Assembly (NCBI GenBank): GCA_002780305.1
Contig: PEVD01000042.1
Span: 1-46,672 of the forward strand
Reading direction: 5' to 3'
From: Candidatus Shapirobacteria bacterium CG03_land_8_20_14_0_80_40_19
Lineage (GTDB): Bacteria; Patescibacteriota; Microgenomatia; UM-FILTER-40-11
DNA length: 46,672 nucleotides
The first letter of the stretch is position 1, and each line of letters opens with the position of its first letter. Below the pieces are notes generated by a model, which worked only from the letters and a program-made list of their open reading frames with translations, ran no database searches and was not told where the DNA came from. A program made the position numbers and the translations under genes. Positions 34,883 through 44,198 of this stretch are shown here, one piece after another.

Positions 34883-37081
34883 TTAAAGTATTTGTGGTTG
34901 GGGGGTGGGGAGGGACTTTTTGTCCAGAATTTCTTTGATTCTTTCGGGCGTGCAGGTTGTTTTGGGCTCAGTGCCGGTTAAAAAGTATTCTTTTTTAACA
35001 ATCGGGCAGCCGTTGCAGGTTAAGGTATTAGTTAAGGCACAGATATAAACTTCTTTTACTTCATTGGGTTGGGGAAATTTTTCAACCGGGGAATTTTCCA
35101 ACAAATTGCTCATAATTTTCCGCCAAATTGGGGAAGCGCCGGTAACACCGGAAGCGACATAACTCATCGGGGTGTTGTCGTTATTACCGACCCAAACCAC
35201 CACCACCCTGGAAGGGGTGTAACCGATAGTCCAATTGTCCCGCAGGTTTTGGGTGGTGCCGGTTTTAACTGCCACCGCCCGGCCGGGAATGAAAAGCTGG
35301 GAATTTTGGCCAAAGGCTGGAGTTCTGGCGGAATTATCCGCCAGAATATCCGTCAGCAAAAAAGCCACGCCTTGGTTTAAAACCGCAGTTTGCTGGCCGC
35401 TTAAATTTTCTTCCAGGATTTTTCCCCGGCTGTTTTTTACTTTTAAAATCGGATTTAAATCAACTCGGATGCCGTTATTGGCCAGGACACCATAAACTAC
35501 GGCCATGTCGGTCATTTTAACTTCACCGCCGCCCAAAGTCAGCGACAAGCCGAATCTTGAAGAATCATTCCAGGTGGTAATGCCCATTTCCTGCCCCCGA
35601 GTAACCATTTTTTTAACCCCGAAAGCGGCCAGGATTTTAACCGCCGGGACATTATAGGAAGAACCCAAAGCAATTCTTAAAGGAATCAGTCCATGATATG
35701 TCCGGTCGTAGTTAATCGGTGAGTAAGGAGGTTGGCCGGAAACCATATAGGTGATGGGTGAGTCTTCAATTAGACTGGAAGGGGTAAAACCATTTTCCAG
35801 GGCAATAGAATAATTAACCGGTTTAATCGACGACCCGGGTTGTCTTAAAGCGGTAGTAACATTGTAGTTTCCGTCAATATCTTTAGCAAAATAATCTTTA
35901 CTGCCGGCCATGGCCAGAATTTCTCCGGTTTTTGGATTGGTTACCAGGGCCGCGCCGTTAGAAATACGGAAGGCGGTTAATTGGCCAATTTCGTTTTTGA
36001 CAATTTTTTGGACGGTTGCCTGAAGGTTCAGATCTAAACTGGTAGTTATCTCCAATCCTCCCTGTTCGACCATTTTTTCTCCGTATTTTTGCACCAAGAG
36101 CTCTTTAACATACATCATAAAATGGGGGGCACTGATCTCATTCTCTCCGGAAGCATACTTTAATTTTTCGGCCCGGGCGGTTTGGCTTTGTTCCTCGGAA
36201 ATATATCCATTCTCCACCATTTTTTTTAAGACCAGGGCTTGTCTTTGTTGGGCGATTTGGGGACTCCCGCCGAAAGGCGAATAGCTGGTCGGTGAGGCCG
36301 GCAATCCGGCCAGCAAGGCGGCCTCGGCCAGATTTAAGTCTTTAGAGGACTTATCGAAATATTTTTGAGCGGCTTCCTCAATTCCATAGGCGGCGCCTCC
36401 ATAGCCAACTTCATTTAAATACATTTCTAAAATTTGTTTTTTAGTGTATTTTTTTTCGGTCAGTAAGGCTAAAACCGCCTCCCTTATTTTTCGCTGATAA
36501 GTTTTTTCGTTGCTAAGCAGGGCGTTTTTAATCAGCTGTTGGGTAATGGTTGATCCACCGGTTTTTTTATTCTGGAAAATATTTTGGTAAAAGGCCCTTA
36601 TTATTCCTCTTAAAGACAGGCCTTGATGGCGGTAGAAATCTTTATCTTCAATTGAAATGGTTGACTCAATAATAAACGGAGGAAGATCATCGATATTTAC
36701 CGGAGTCCGGTCTTTATCACGGAATATTTTATAAAGCAAAACACCGTTGCGGTCGTAAATCCGGGTAGTTAGGATTTGCTCCCTGGTTATTAATTTATTA
36801 AGGGAGGGCAAATCAACGATAATGGTCGAAATATAATAAAAAACCGCCAGAGACAAAAAGATGCCAAAGATAAAACCCAAAAAACCCGCCTTGGTGCGTA
36901 GTCTGTGTCGATGGGTTTTTAATTTCCTGACCGCCGGCTTTTTCGTCTTTTTTACTTTTTTGAGAAAAGAAATTAAAAAAGAAGGCAATCCGAGAAGATA
37001 AATTATTAAAACCAGCAGTAAATAAAAAGGCTTACCAACAAAAATAAAAAACCGGGTAATACCTCCTGTCCCTTTTATCAT
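34883..37081 (-). CDS. Penicillin-binding protein 1A (bifunctional), copy 1
   Basis: Transglycosylase EDKDFYRHQG, GGSTITQQLIKN; transpeptidase RQPGSSIKP, SSYNVPAVKIL, KTGTTQNLRDNW. Confidence 0.93.
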   Translation of the reverse strand: MIKGTGGITRFFIFVGKPFYLLLVLIIYLLGLPSFLISFLKKVKKTKKPAVRKLKTHRHRLRTKAGFLGFIFGIFLSLAVFYYISTIIVDLPSLNKLITREQILTTRIYDRNGVLLYKIFRDKDRTPVNIDDLPPFIIESTISIEDKDFYRHQGLSLRGIIRAFYQNIFQNKKTGGSTITQQLIKNALLSNEKTYQRKIREAVLALLTEKKYTKKQILEMYLNEVGYGGAAYGIEEAAQKYFDKSSKDLNLAEAALLAGLPASPTSYSPFGGSPQIAQQRQALVLKKMVENGYISEEQSQTARAEKLKYASGENEISAPHFMMYVKELLVQKYGEKMVEQGGLEITTSLDLNLQATVQKIVKNEIGQLTAFRISNGAALVTNPKTGEILAMAGSKDYFAKDIDGNYNVTTALRQPGSSIKPVNYSIALENGFTPSSLIEDSPITYMVSGQPPYSPINYDRTYHGLIPLRIALGSSYNVPAVKILAAFGVKKMVTRGQEMGITTWNDSSRFGLSLTLGGGEVKMTDMAVVYGVLANNGIRVDLNPILKVKNSRGKILEENLSGQQTAVLNQGVAFLLTDILADNSARTPAFGQNSQLFIPGRAVAVKTGTTQNLRDNWTIGYTPSRVVVVWVGNNDNTPMSYVASGVTGASPIWRKIMSNLLENSPVEKFPQPNEVKEVYICALTNTLTCNGCPIVKKEYFLTGTEPKTTCTPERIKEILDKKSLPTPQPQIL

Positions 37082-37130
37082 TATTCTATTATAGGACAGA
37101 CGAGGCTAAATTGAAAGAAGAAAAATAGGC

Positions 37131-39335
37131 TTACGGTTTTTTAAGATTATAAGAATTAAATACTGCCGGGTCAGTGGGAAACGGACAGTCCAGGCAAAGA
37201 AGGGAACCGGTTAGGTCAATTAGCGCATTTTTTTCCTGGGTTTCAATCTTTTCCAAGGGAATTTCTTGCCCCGGTTGGATCGCCTGCTGATTATCTTTAT
37301 TAATGAAGATTTGTCTTTTAAGATTTTCCGTTTCGATAGGGAGGGTGCCTTTAATAAAGTATTCGTACCGGGTCGGACAGCCGGAGTCTCCCGGTAACAG
37401 TCCGCTGGTAACACAAACTTCTGCGCCGATGATGTCCTCCGGTTTTACCGGCCACTCCTGAAAAGTTTTGCCCTGTTTTTTGTCCTCTCTTTCTAAAATA
37501 AAACGGGTGGTTTTGTTCCAAATAGGGGAAGCACCGGTTATACCGGAAGCAACATAACTCATCGATTTATTGTCGTTGTTGCCAACCCAAACTGCGACTA
37601 CATAGGAGGGAGTGTAGCCGATGGTCCAGTTGTCTTTGCGGTCGTTGGTAGTCCCGGTCTTGACTGATACTTCGGGATGATTTTTAACGACAAGATATGA
37701 AGACGCTCCGAACATTGGTTGTCTGGCGTTGTTATCCAGCAGGATATGACTGATTAAATAACAACTTTCAGGCGAAAGAATTTTTGGACCTTCTTCAAAT
37801 TTATGTTCTTCCAAAACTTTTCCGGTGTAATCCTTAATTTTTTCAATTGAATAAAGGTTTTGCTTTTCTCCTTTATTGGCCAATACGGCAAAGGCGACGG
37901 CCATATCGGTCATTTTTACCTCACCGCCGCCAAGAGTTAAAGAAAGGCCGTAATTTTTCGGGTCTTGGAAAGTAGTGATGCCCATGGCAGAGGCGGTGGC
38001 AATAAAATCATCGAGCCCGTTTAGGGCAAGGGTTTTGACTGCCGGAACATTGTATGAATTTCCTAGGGTAAAACGGGCCTGCACTCCGCCATGGAATTGA
38101 TTGTCATAATTGCTGGGGCAATATCTTTTTTGACCGGCAACATCAAAGCAGGTGGGAATATCTAAAATTAGACTAGCCGGGGTTAAAAATTTTTTTTCAA
38201 AAGCCAGGGCGTAATTCAGCGGTTTGATCGAGGAACCGGGTTGACGGAGTGAAGTGGTGACATTAACGTTGCCGTCAATATCTTTGGCAAAATAATCTTT
38301 ACTTCCGGCCATGGCCAGAATCTCCCCGGTTTTTGGATTGGTTACCAGGACTGCGCCGTTGGTGACTTTTTCCTTAGTTAGTTTAGCGACTTCGGAGGCG
38401 ATCGCGGTTTGGGCAAACTCCTGAATTTCCAGGTCCAAAGTTGTCCATACTTGCAGTCCGCCCTGGTCGATTTTTTGCTGGCCGTATTTTTCCACCAGTT
38501 GGTCTTTAACATACATCACAAAATGGGGGGCCTTAATGCCCTTGCCGTGGTCCGCATATATTATTTCTTCTTCTTTGGCCTTTTTTGCTTCCTCCTCAGA
38601 AATTTTTTTAATTTTGACCATTTCTTTCAGAATATATTCCTGTCTTTTTTCCGCGATCTGGGGACTCCCGCCGAAAGGCGAATAGCGGGTTGGTGAAGCG
38701 GGCAGTCCGGCCAACAGAGCGGTTTGCGCCAAAGTTAAGTCTTTGGCCGGTTTGCCAAAATACAGCTGGCTGGCCGAGCCAATGCCATAGGCAGTTCCGC
38801 CGTAGGGAATTTGGTTTAAGTACATTTCCAAAATTTTGTCCTTGGGATAGATAATCTCAACGGCAATGGTTAAAAAAGCTTCTCTGACTTTTCGTTTGAC
38901 AGTTCTTTTTTGGGTTAAAAGGGCGTTTTTTACCAATTGCTGGGAAATGGTTGAACCGCCTTGAAGTTTGCGGCGGAAAACCGTATTAAAAGCGGCGCGG
39001 GCGATACCGGTGAAGACAAAACCGCTGTGTTTATAAAAATTTTTGTCTTCCGCGGCAATCGTGGCCCATTTAACATACTGCGGAAGTTCCTCCAACTTTA
39101 TCGGCGTGCGGTTTTTATCAACATAAATCTCATAGAGCAACTCTCCGTTTCGGTCGAGAATTTTAGTCGAGACAGGATAAGCGTCATCGGAGGAGAGCTT
39201 GTTGGGGGAGGGAAGGTCTTTTAAGATGAAAAAGTAGAAAAAAACGGCCAAAAACACGGCCAAAATTAAGAGCAGTCTTTTTTTGGTTAATTTTTTTTGT
39301 TTCCGGTGGCGGGTTCTTCTTTTTTTTACTGGCAT
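37131..39335 (-). CDS. Penicillin-binding protein 1A (bifunctional), copy 2
   Basis: AEDKNFYKHSG, GGSTISQQLVKN, RQPGSSIKP, NSYNVPAVKTL, KTGTTNDRKDNW. Confidence 0.93.
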   Translation of the reverse strand: MPVKKRRTRHRKQKKLTKKRLLLILAVFLAVFFYFFILKDLPSPNKLSSDDAYPVSTKILDRNGELLYEIYVDKNRTPIKLEELPQYVKWATIAAEDKNFYKHSGFVFTGIARAAFNTVFRRKLQGGSTISQQLVKNALLTQKRTVKRKVREAFLTIAVEIIYPKDKILEMYLNQIPYGGTAYGIGSASQLYFGKPAKDLTLAQTALLAGLPASPTRYSPFGGSPQIAEKRQEYILKEMVKIKKISEEEAKKAKEEEIIYADHGKGIKAPHFVMYVKDQLVEKYGQQKIDQGGLQVWTTLDLEIQEFAQTAIASEVAKLTKEKVTNGAVLVTNPKTGEILAMAGSKDYFAKDIDGNVNVTTSLRQPGSSIKPLNYALAFEKKFLTPASLILDIPTCFDVAGQKRYCPSNYDNQFHGGVQARFTLGNSYNVPAVKTLALNGLDDFIATASAMGITTFQDPKNYGLSLTLGGGEVKMTDMAVAFAVLANKGEKQNLYSIEKIKDYTGKVLEEHKFEEGPKILSPESCYLISHILLDNNARQPMFGASSYLVVKNHPEVSVKTGTTNDRKDNWTIGYTPSYVVAVWVGNNDNKSMSYVASGITGASPIWNKTTRFILEREDKKQGKTFQEWPVKPEDIIGAEVCVTSGLLPGDSGCPTRYEYFIKGTLPIETENLKRQIFINKDNQQAIQPGQEIPLEKIETQEKNALIDLTGSLLCLDCPFPTDPAVFNSYNLKKP

Positions 39336-39352
39336 ACAGGTATTATACGGGA

Positions 39353-39361
39353 TGATATAAT
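39353..39361 (+). promoter_or_regulatory. Extended -10 (TGATATAAT)
   Basis: Ends 8 nt before ATG 39370. Confidence 0.45.
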
Positions 39362-39369
39362 TTTATTAA

Positions 39370-39510
39370 ATGACGACCGCTAAAGTTTCCTTTAAAGAAA
39401 AAATTTTTTCTGCTCTGCTGATGTTTGTTATAGGATTTGCCGGCGCTTCGGTTTTAGGGGCGATTGTCTTAATCGGCCTGATTGCCCTGGGCATTCTGCC
39501 CGCCATTTGA
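39370..39510 (+). CDS. Small single/double-TM membrane protein (46 aa)
   Basis: MTTAKVSFKEKIFSALLMFVIGFAGASVLGAIVLIGLIALGILPAI*; below ORF-track size cutoff. Confidence 0.6.
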   Translation: MTTAKVSFKEKIFSALLMFVIGFAGASVLGAIVLIGLIALGILPAI

Positions 39511-39589
39511 CAAACCGGTAAATCCTTTATACAATCTCCCTACTGCCTTCAATTATTAATTTATCTTCTGCCCGAAAGAAGGAGAAAAG

Positions 39590-39736
39590 ATGTCACCTAG
39601 CAAAAGCGAGATTAATCCAAGATGTGTGATCTTTTTGTCATCAAGAAGTGTTGAACATTCTGAGCCCGAAATGAAGATTGAACAGTTAATTCATCAAGTT
39701 GAAGAAAGATTAAGTGTTACCGTTGAAGGGATTTAA
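39590..39736 (+). CDS. Small hypothetical protein (48 aa)
   Basis: MSPSKSEINPRCVIFLSSRSVEHSEPEMKIEQLIHQVEERLSVTVEGI*; strong SD (gaaggaga) upstream; stop abuts next ATG. Confidence 0.55.
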   Translation: MSPSKSEINPRCVIFLSSRSVEHSEPEMKIEQLIHQVEERLSVTVEGI

Positions 39737-40084
39737 ATGGAAGTAGATGGGCAAACAGCCCACGTTGTGGTTCAGTGTGAAAGAGAAAATGACGAAAGAG
39801 CGGTTTTAATAGACAATGGTAAGGGTGAAGCAATCCCTTGTGGAAAAAAAGGACAAAAGAATTGGTTTACCGAGGGTTGGTATTACTCAGTCAATTGGGG
39901 CGGAAAAGCCGGAAGGAGAGAATATGTTGAAGCTTTTGTAATAGGGTGGGGAGGGAAAGGTTTACGTATTCCAGGCGATGGTAAATATGGATATCTTTTG
40001 AGAAGATCAGACTTGAAAGAATTTACTCCTGGGGAAATGGTTAATCTTTGGAATGCTTTAGAAAGAGTGACGGATCAAGAGTAG
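39737..40084 (+). CDS. Hypothetical protein (115 aa)
   Basis: Starts directly after the preceding TAA; MEVDGQTAHVVVQCERENDERAVLIDNGKGEAIPCGKKG... Confidence 0.55.
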   Translation: MEVDGQTAHVVVQCERENDERAVLIDNGKGEAIPCGKKGQKNWFTEGWYYSVNWGGKAGRREYVEAFVIGWGGKGLRIPGDGKYGYLLRRSDLKEFTPGEMVNLWNALERVTDQE

Positions 40085-40188
40085 TGTTTTGGTGCTGAAT
40101 AAGCACGATTAATTTACTGTTAATTTTTCTGCCCAAGAAGGAGTCGCCGGAAGGTTTTGAGACATTGCTTCATAATTTCCTGGCTTCG

Positions 40189-40197
40189 TGCTAAAAT
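40189..40197 (+). promoter_or_regulatory. Extended -10 (TGCTAAAAT) of leuS
   Basis: TG-C-TAAAAT ending 6 nt before ATG 40204; predicted leaderless. Confidence 0.45.
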
Positions 40198-40203
40198 AGG
40201 CGC

Positions 40204-42651
40204 ATGGCGGAAAAATTTCCCGAAAAGTATAATCATCGTGAAGTCGAGCCCAAGTGGGAGAAGAAATGGGAAGAGAGCGGGATTTATAAAGCCATAGATT
40301 TTGACGAAAAACCCAAGAAATATATTCTTTTTGAGTTTCCGTATCCTTCAGGTGAAAGACTTCATCTCGGTCATGCTTTTTCTTTTACCGGAACCGATAT
40401 TTTGGCTCGGTTTTATCGCATGAAGGGATTTAATGTTCTTTGCCCGATCGGCTGGGACGCTTTCGGTTTGCCGGCGGAGAATTACGCCATTAAAACGGGG
40501 ATTAACCCGGCGATTGCCACCGCGGAAAATATCATTAATTCCCAAAAACAAGCAAAAAGATGGGGTCTTTCCGTTGATTGGAATCGGGAGATTTCCACAA
40601 CCGACCCGCAATATTATAAATGGACGCAGTGGATTTTTCTGCAATGGTATAAGAAGGGTTTGGCAGAGAAAAAAGAAATGCCGATTAACTGGTGCCCTGC
40701 ATGTAAAATCGGCCTGGCCAACGAAGAGGTAATCGGGGGAAACTGCGAAAGATGCGGAGCCGAAGTCAGCCGAAGAACAATAAAACAATGGGTGGTAAAA
40801 ATTACGGCTTATGCCGACCGGTTAATTGAAGGGCTAAAAAATACCGATTTTATTGAGAAAGTTAAAGCGTCCCAGATTAACTGGATCGGGCGATCAGAAG
40901 GGGCTGAGATAAAATTCGAAATCCGAAACCCGAAATCCGAAATCGTGGTATTTACAACACGTCCGGATACGCTTTACGGGGCGACTTTTATGGTTCTGTC
41001 TCCGGAACATGAACTGGTAAAAAATATTAGAGATGAAAAGGTTAAAAAATATATTGAGACGGCCAGGAAAAAATCGGATTTGGAGAGAACGGAGCTGAAT
41101 AAGGAAAAAACCGGGGTATTTTCCGGCCTTTACGCTATTAATCCTGCCACGGGTGAAGAAATCCCGGTTTGGATTTCCGATTTTGTCCTGTCTTCTTACG
41201 GTACCGGCGCAATAATGGCTGTTCCGGCGCATGATCAGCGGGATTTTGCTTTTGCAAAAAAATTCGGCCTGCCGATTGTGCCAGTAATAGTACCGGAGGG
41301 CAAATGGAATTTTGACGAAAAGGCCTATACGGAAGTAAATGAAGGAATGACGGTTAATAGTCCGGAATGGGAAGGCATAAAACCTTCAGAAGCGATAAAA
41401 AAGGCGCTGGAGTGGATGGAAAAAAAGGCCATTGGTCGGAAAAGTGTTTCTTATCACCTTCGGGATTGGATTTTTTCCCGGCAGCATTATTGGGGTGAGC
41501 CGATTCCGATTGTTTACTGTGAGAAATGCGGGGAAGTGCCGGTGCCGGAAGACCAACTGCCGGTAGAATTGCCTGAAGTGGAGAAATATAAACCAACCGA
41601 CAGCGGCGAGTCGCCACTGGCGAGCGTTTCAGATTGGGTAAATACTAAGTGCTCAAAATGCGGCGGGCCGGCCAAAAGGGAAACTGACACCATGCCCAAC
41701 TGGGCCGGATCAGATTGGTACTATTTAGCTTATCCGTTAGCGGATAAGCTAGAAGTTCAAAGTTCACAAGGAAATTTATTTTTAGACAATCTTGAGCTTT
41801 TAAAATACTGGCTGCCGGTGGATATTTATCTTGGCGGAGACGAACACAATACGCTTCATCTGCTTTATTCCCGTTTCACTTACCTTTTTTTGCGGGATAT
41901 CGGAGCGGTACCCCAAGAAATTCCTGAGCCGTATTATAAAAGATTATCGCATGGTGTAATTTTGGGAAAGGACGGCCAGCGGATGAGTAAATCGCGGGGG
42001 AATGTGATCAATCCGGACGAGGCGGTTGAAGCTTTTGGGGCAGACAGCCTGCGGATGTATTTGCTGTTTATGGGGCCGTTTGATTACACCATGGTTTGGA
42101 ATCAGGAAAATTTGGAAGGATGCTTCCGGTTTTTAAAAAGGGTTTGGAATTTGTTTACCGGGTCAAACCAAAGCGAGGTTGATGACCAAATCCTTCTTCG
42201 AAAACTAAACCAAACCATCAAGAAGGTCGGAGAAGATATAGAGGAAATAAAGTTCAATACGGCGGTTGCGGCCTTGATGGAATTATTGAACGAAATGTGC
42301 AATGTAGAATGTACAATTAAAACCCTTAAAACTTTTCTTTTACTACTTGCGCCGTTTGCACCGCATTTGACAGAAGAACTTTGGGAAAAACTAGGTAATA
42401 AATTTTCTATTCATCAGCAAAGCTGGCCGGAATATAATCCTGAACTAATTGCGGAAGAAGTGGCAGTTATCGCCATACAAATTAACGGAAAATTGAGAGG
42501 AACGACGGAAGTTCAAAGCGCAAAAATCAGAGATCAAAAAGAAATTGAAAGAATTGCAAAAGAAAACGACAAGGTTAAAAAATATTTAAAAGGTCAGGAG
42601 ATCAAAAGAATTGTTTATGTACCCGGAAGATTGATTAATTTTGTTGTTTAA
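40204..42651 (+). CDS. leuS: Leucyl-tRNA synthetase
   Basis: FEFPYPSGERLHLGHAFSFT, CPIGWDAFGLPAENYAIK, VFTTRPDTLYGATFMVLSPEH, RMSKSRGNVINPDEAVEAFGADSLRMYLLFMGP. Confidence 0.96.
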   Translation: MAEKFPEKYNHREVEPKWEKKWEESGIYKAIDFDEKPKKYILFEFPYPSGERLHLGHAFSFTGTDILARFYRMKGFNVLCPIGWDAFGLPAENYAIKTGINPAIATAENIINSQKQAKRWGLSVDWNREISTTDPQYYKWTQWIFLQWYKKGLAEKKEMPINWCPACKIGLANEEVIGGNCERCGAEVSRRTIKQWVVKITAYADRLIEGLKNTDFIEKVKASQINWIGRSEGAEIKFEIRNPKSEIVVFTTRPDTLYGATFMVLSPEHELVKNIRDEKVKKYIETARKKSDLERTELNKEKTGVFSGLYAINPATGEEIPVWISDFVLSSYGTGAIMAVPAHDQRDFAFAKKFGLPIVPVIVPEGKWNFDEKAYTEVNEGMTVNSPEWEGIKPSEAIKKALEWMEKKAIGRKSVSYHLRDWIFSRQHYWGEPIPIVYCEKCGEVPVPEDQLPVELPEVEKYKPTDSGESPLASVSDWVNTKCSKCGGPAKRETDTMPNWAGSDWYYLAYPLADKLEVQSSQGNLFLDNLELLKYWLPVDIYLGGDEHNTLHLLYSRFTYLFLRDIGAVPQEIPEPYYKRLSHGVILGKDGQRMSKSRGNVINPDEAVEAFGADSLRMYLLFMGPFDYTMVWNQENLEGCFRFLKRVWNLFTGSNQSEVDDQILLRKLNQTIKKVGEDIEEIKFNTAVAALMELLNEMCNVECTIKTLKTFLLLLAPFAPHLTEELWEKLGNKFSIHQQSWPEYNPELIAEEVAVIAIQINGKLRGTTEVQSAKIRDQKEIERIAKENDKVKKYLKGQEIKRIVYVPGRLINFVV
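40913..40944. repeat. AATTCGAAATCCGAAACCCGAAATCCGAAATC element inside leuS
   Basis: Matches the arm sequence of the intergenic hairpins at 9292, 27630 and 46444; encodes FEIRNPKSEI. Confidence 0.75.
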
Positions 42652-42667
42652 TGATAATATTTTATTA

Positions 42668-43309
42668 ATGCTTAAAAAACTTCGTCCAATAGGCCGTTTG
42701 TTTACTTTTATTTTTGTGGTTTGGGGTTTGTACCGTTTAATCTTCCGCCTTCCGGAAAATGTTGAAGAAATTGTCCTAAAACCTCTAATCTGGCTTGTTC
42801 CGACTTTTTATCTCGTGTTTAAAAAAGAAAAAAGGGGAATGGAGTCTCTCGGATATACAAATAAAAACCTTAAGAAATCCATCGGCAAAGGACTAATTTT
42901 TTCCCTGTTTTTTTTGGTTGTCGGGATAAGCCTTAATTATTTAAAAAATGGTTTCTTTTCTTTTGGGGGCATCTTTTCTAAAGACATTTTTTGGCCGACG
43001 GTTCTTTTAAGTTTTATTACCGCCATCAGTGAAGAAACGGTTTTTAGAGGCTATATCTTTAACCGGATGGCGGAAATATTGAAAAACGACTGGTTGGCTA
43101 ATCTTATCTCAAGCGTTGGGTTTTGCCTGGTTTATTTGCCGATTTCCATCTTTGTTTATCATTACAACCTGCCCCAAATTTTTATATTTTTAACTTTGAC
43201 TTTTCTTTTTTCTATCGGAAGCGGGGTCCTGTTTTCCTGGACCGGTTCGATCTGGTCTTCAATTCTTGTTCATGTTTTTTGGGCCTGGCCGGCAATATTG
43301 GTTCAATAA
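42668..43309 (+). CDS. CPBP-family (CAAX-like) intramembrane metalloprotease
   Basis: ISEETVFRGYIFNRM (EExxxR) and SSILVHVFWAW; start moved from 42641 to MLKKLRP. Confidence 0.85.
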   Translation: MLKKLRPIGRLFTFIFVVWGLYRLIFRLPENVEEIVLKPLIWLVPTFYLVFKKEKRGMESLGYTNKNLKKSIGKGLIFSLFFLVVGISLNYLKNGFFSFGGIFSKDIFWPTVLLSFITAISEETVFRGYIFNRMAEILKNDWLANLISSVGFCLVYLPISIFVYHYNLPQIFIFLTLTFLFSIGSGVLFSWTGSIWSSILVHVFWAWPAILVQ

Positions 43310-43326
43310 ACAAAACAAAACGGTTC

Positions 43327-43357
43327 TTGACATTTGACTTCTGTTATTTGGTATAAT
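43327..43357 (+). promoter_or_regulatory. Sigma70-like promoter
   Basis: TTGACA - 19 nt - TATAAT with TGG extended -10; ATG at 43369. Confidence 0.5.
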
Positions 43358-43368
43358 GTTCCTGCTTT

Positions 43369-43965
43369 ATGAAAAAAAGACTGGTTTCTATCGCCGCTGT
43401 TTTTTTGTTTGCCACAGGGATATTGTTAATTTCTGTTGACCGTTCCACCAGCCATATCAAACAAAGCCTCGCCGCCGCAACTATAAAATTTGAAGTTTTA
43501 CCGGAAGGAAATTCTACCCAAAGTTCTTCGGCTAAAGTTGACTATTATTTGGTCTACCCGGGAATTTTGCCCGATCATCCCCTGTACAAAATTAAAATGA
43601 TCAGGGACCGGATCTGGTTGTGGTTGACGGTTGATGCGGCCGAGAAGTCGCAGCGGTTGCTTTTATATGCTGATAAAAGGTTAGGAGCCGGTAAGGTTTT
43701 AGTCGAAGGCAACAAGGTCAGCCTGGGAATGACAACTTTATGGAAAGGGGAGAAATATTTAGACCAGGCGGCGGATTTAGTTTTGACGGCAAAAGAAAAA
43801 GGCTTTAATATAAACTCCGCTTCCGAAAAGATAAAGACTTCTTCTTTGAAACATGAAGAAATTTTGTTGGAACTGAAAGAAAAAGTAAACGGAGAAGGGA
43901 AAACGGCACTGGAAGAAATCATCGGATATTTACAGGAAATTCAAAAGAAAACAACTTCTTTTTAA
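43369..43965 (+). CDS. DUF5667-like secreted protein
   Basis: Signal peptide; YLVYPGILPDHPLYKIKMIRDRIWLWLTVDAAEKSQRLLLYADKRLGAGKVL. Confidence 0.75.
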   Translation: MKKRLVSIAAVFLFATGILLISVDRSTSHIKQSLAAATIKFEVLPEGNSTQSSSAKVDYYLVYPGILPDHPLYKIKMIRDRIWLWLTVDAAEKSQRLLLYADKRLGAGKVLVEGNKVSLGMTTLWKGEKYLDQAADLVLTAKEKGFNINSASEKIKTSSLKHEEILLELKEKVNGEGKTALEEIIGYLQEIQKKTTSF

Positions 43966-44198
43966 TCCCTCGATAAGCCTTTCTTTGTCTTTTTGAGGAA
44001 TATTTTTAACCACCGGTGTTTTGTCCTAATTTTCAGATCTTCCAATAAAGTTTGCTTTTTTACCTAAAAGACGCACTAAATCACCATTTCTGAACTATTC
44101 TGATATAAAAAATGCTAATTGACAGGGATTTCCTGCCACTGTTAATAATGGGTTCACTAATGAAGAAAGAAAATCTATCGGTAAAGCAAGGAGACAAA

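Noticed and set aside
35323-35346. Perfect 10-bp inverted repeat TTCTGGCGGA-ATTA-TCCGCCAGAA within PBP1A copy 1, resembling the GC-rich insert elements
   Set aside because: The paralog aligns without a gap there (LADNSAR versus LLDNNAR), so it is not an insertion; probably coding coincidence.
41589-41640. GC-rich self-complementary stretch ggcgagtcgccactggcgagc in leuS as another inserted element
   Set aside because: The encoded YKPTDSGESPLASVSDWVN matches normal LeuRS sequence.
42295-42325. Possible repeat-derived peptide CNVECTIK in leuS
   Set aside because: Only a short, weak repeat signature; no second copy found in the window.
44112-44198. Longer NrdD N-terminus in the ORF track (MLIDRDFLPLLIMGSLMKKENLSVKQGDK)
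   Set aside because: The AAGGAG SD correctly spaced before ATG 44199 and the ATP-cone start favour the shorter protein.
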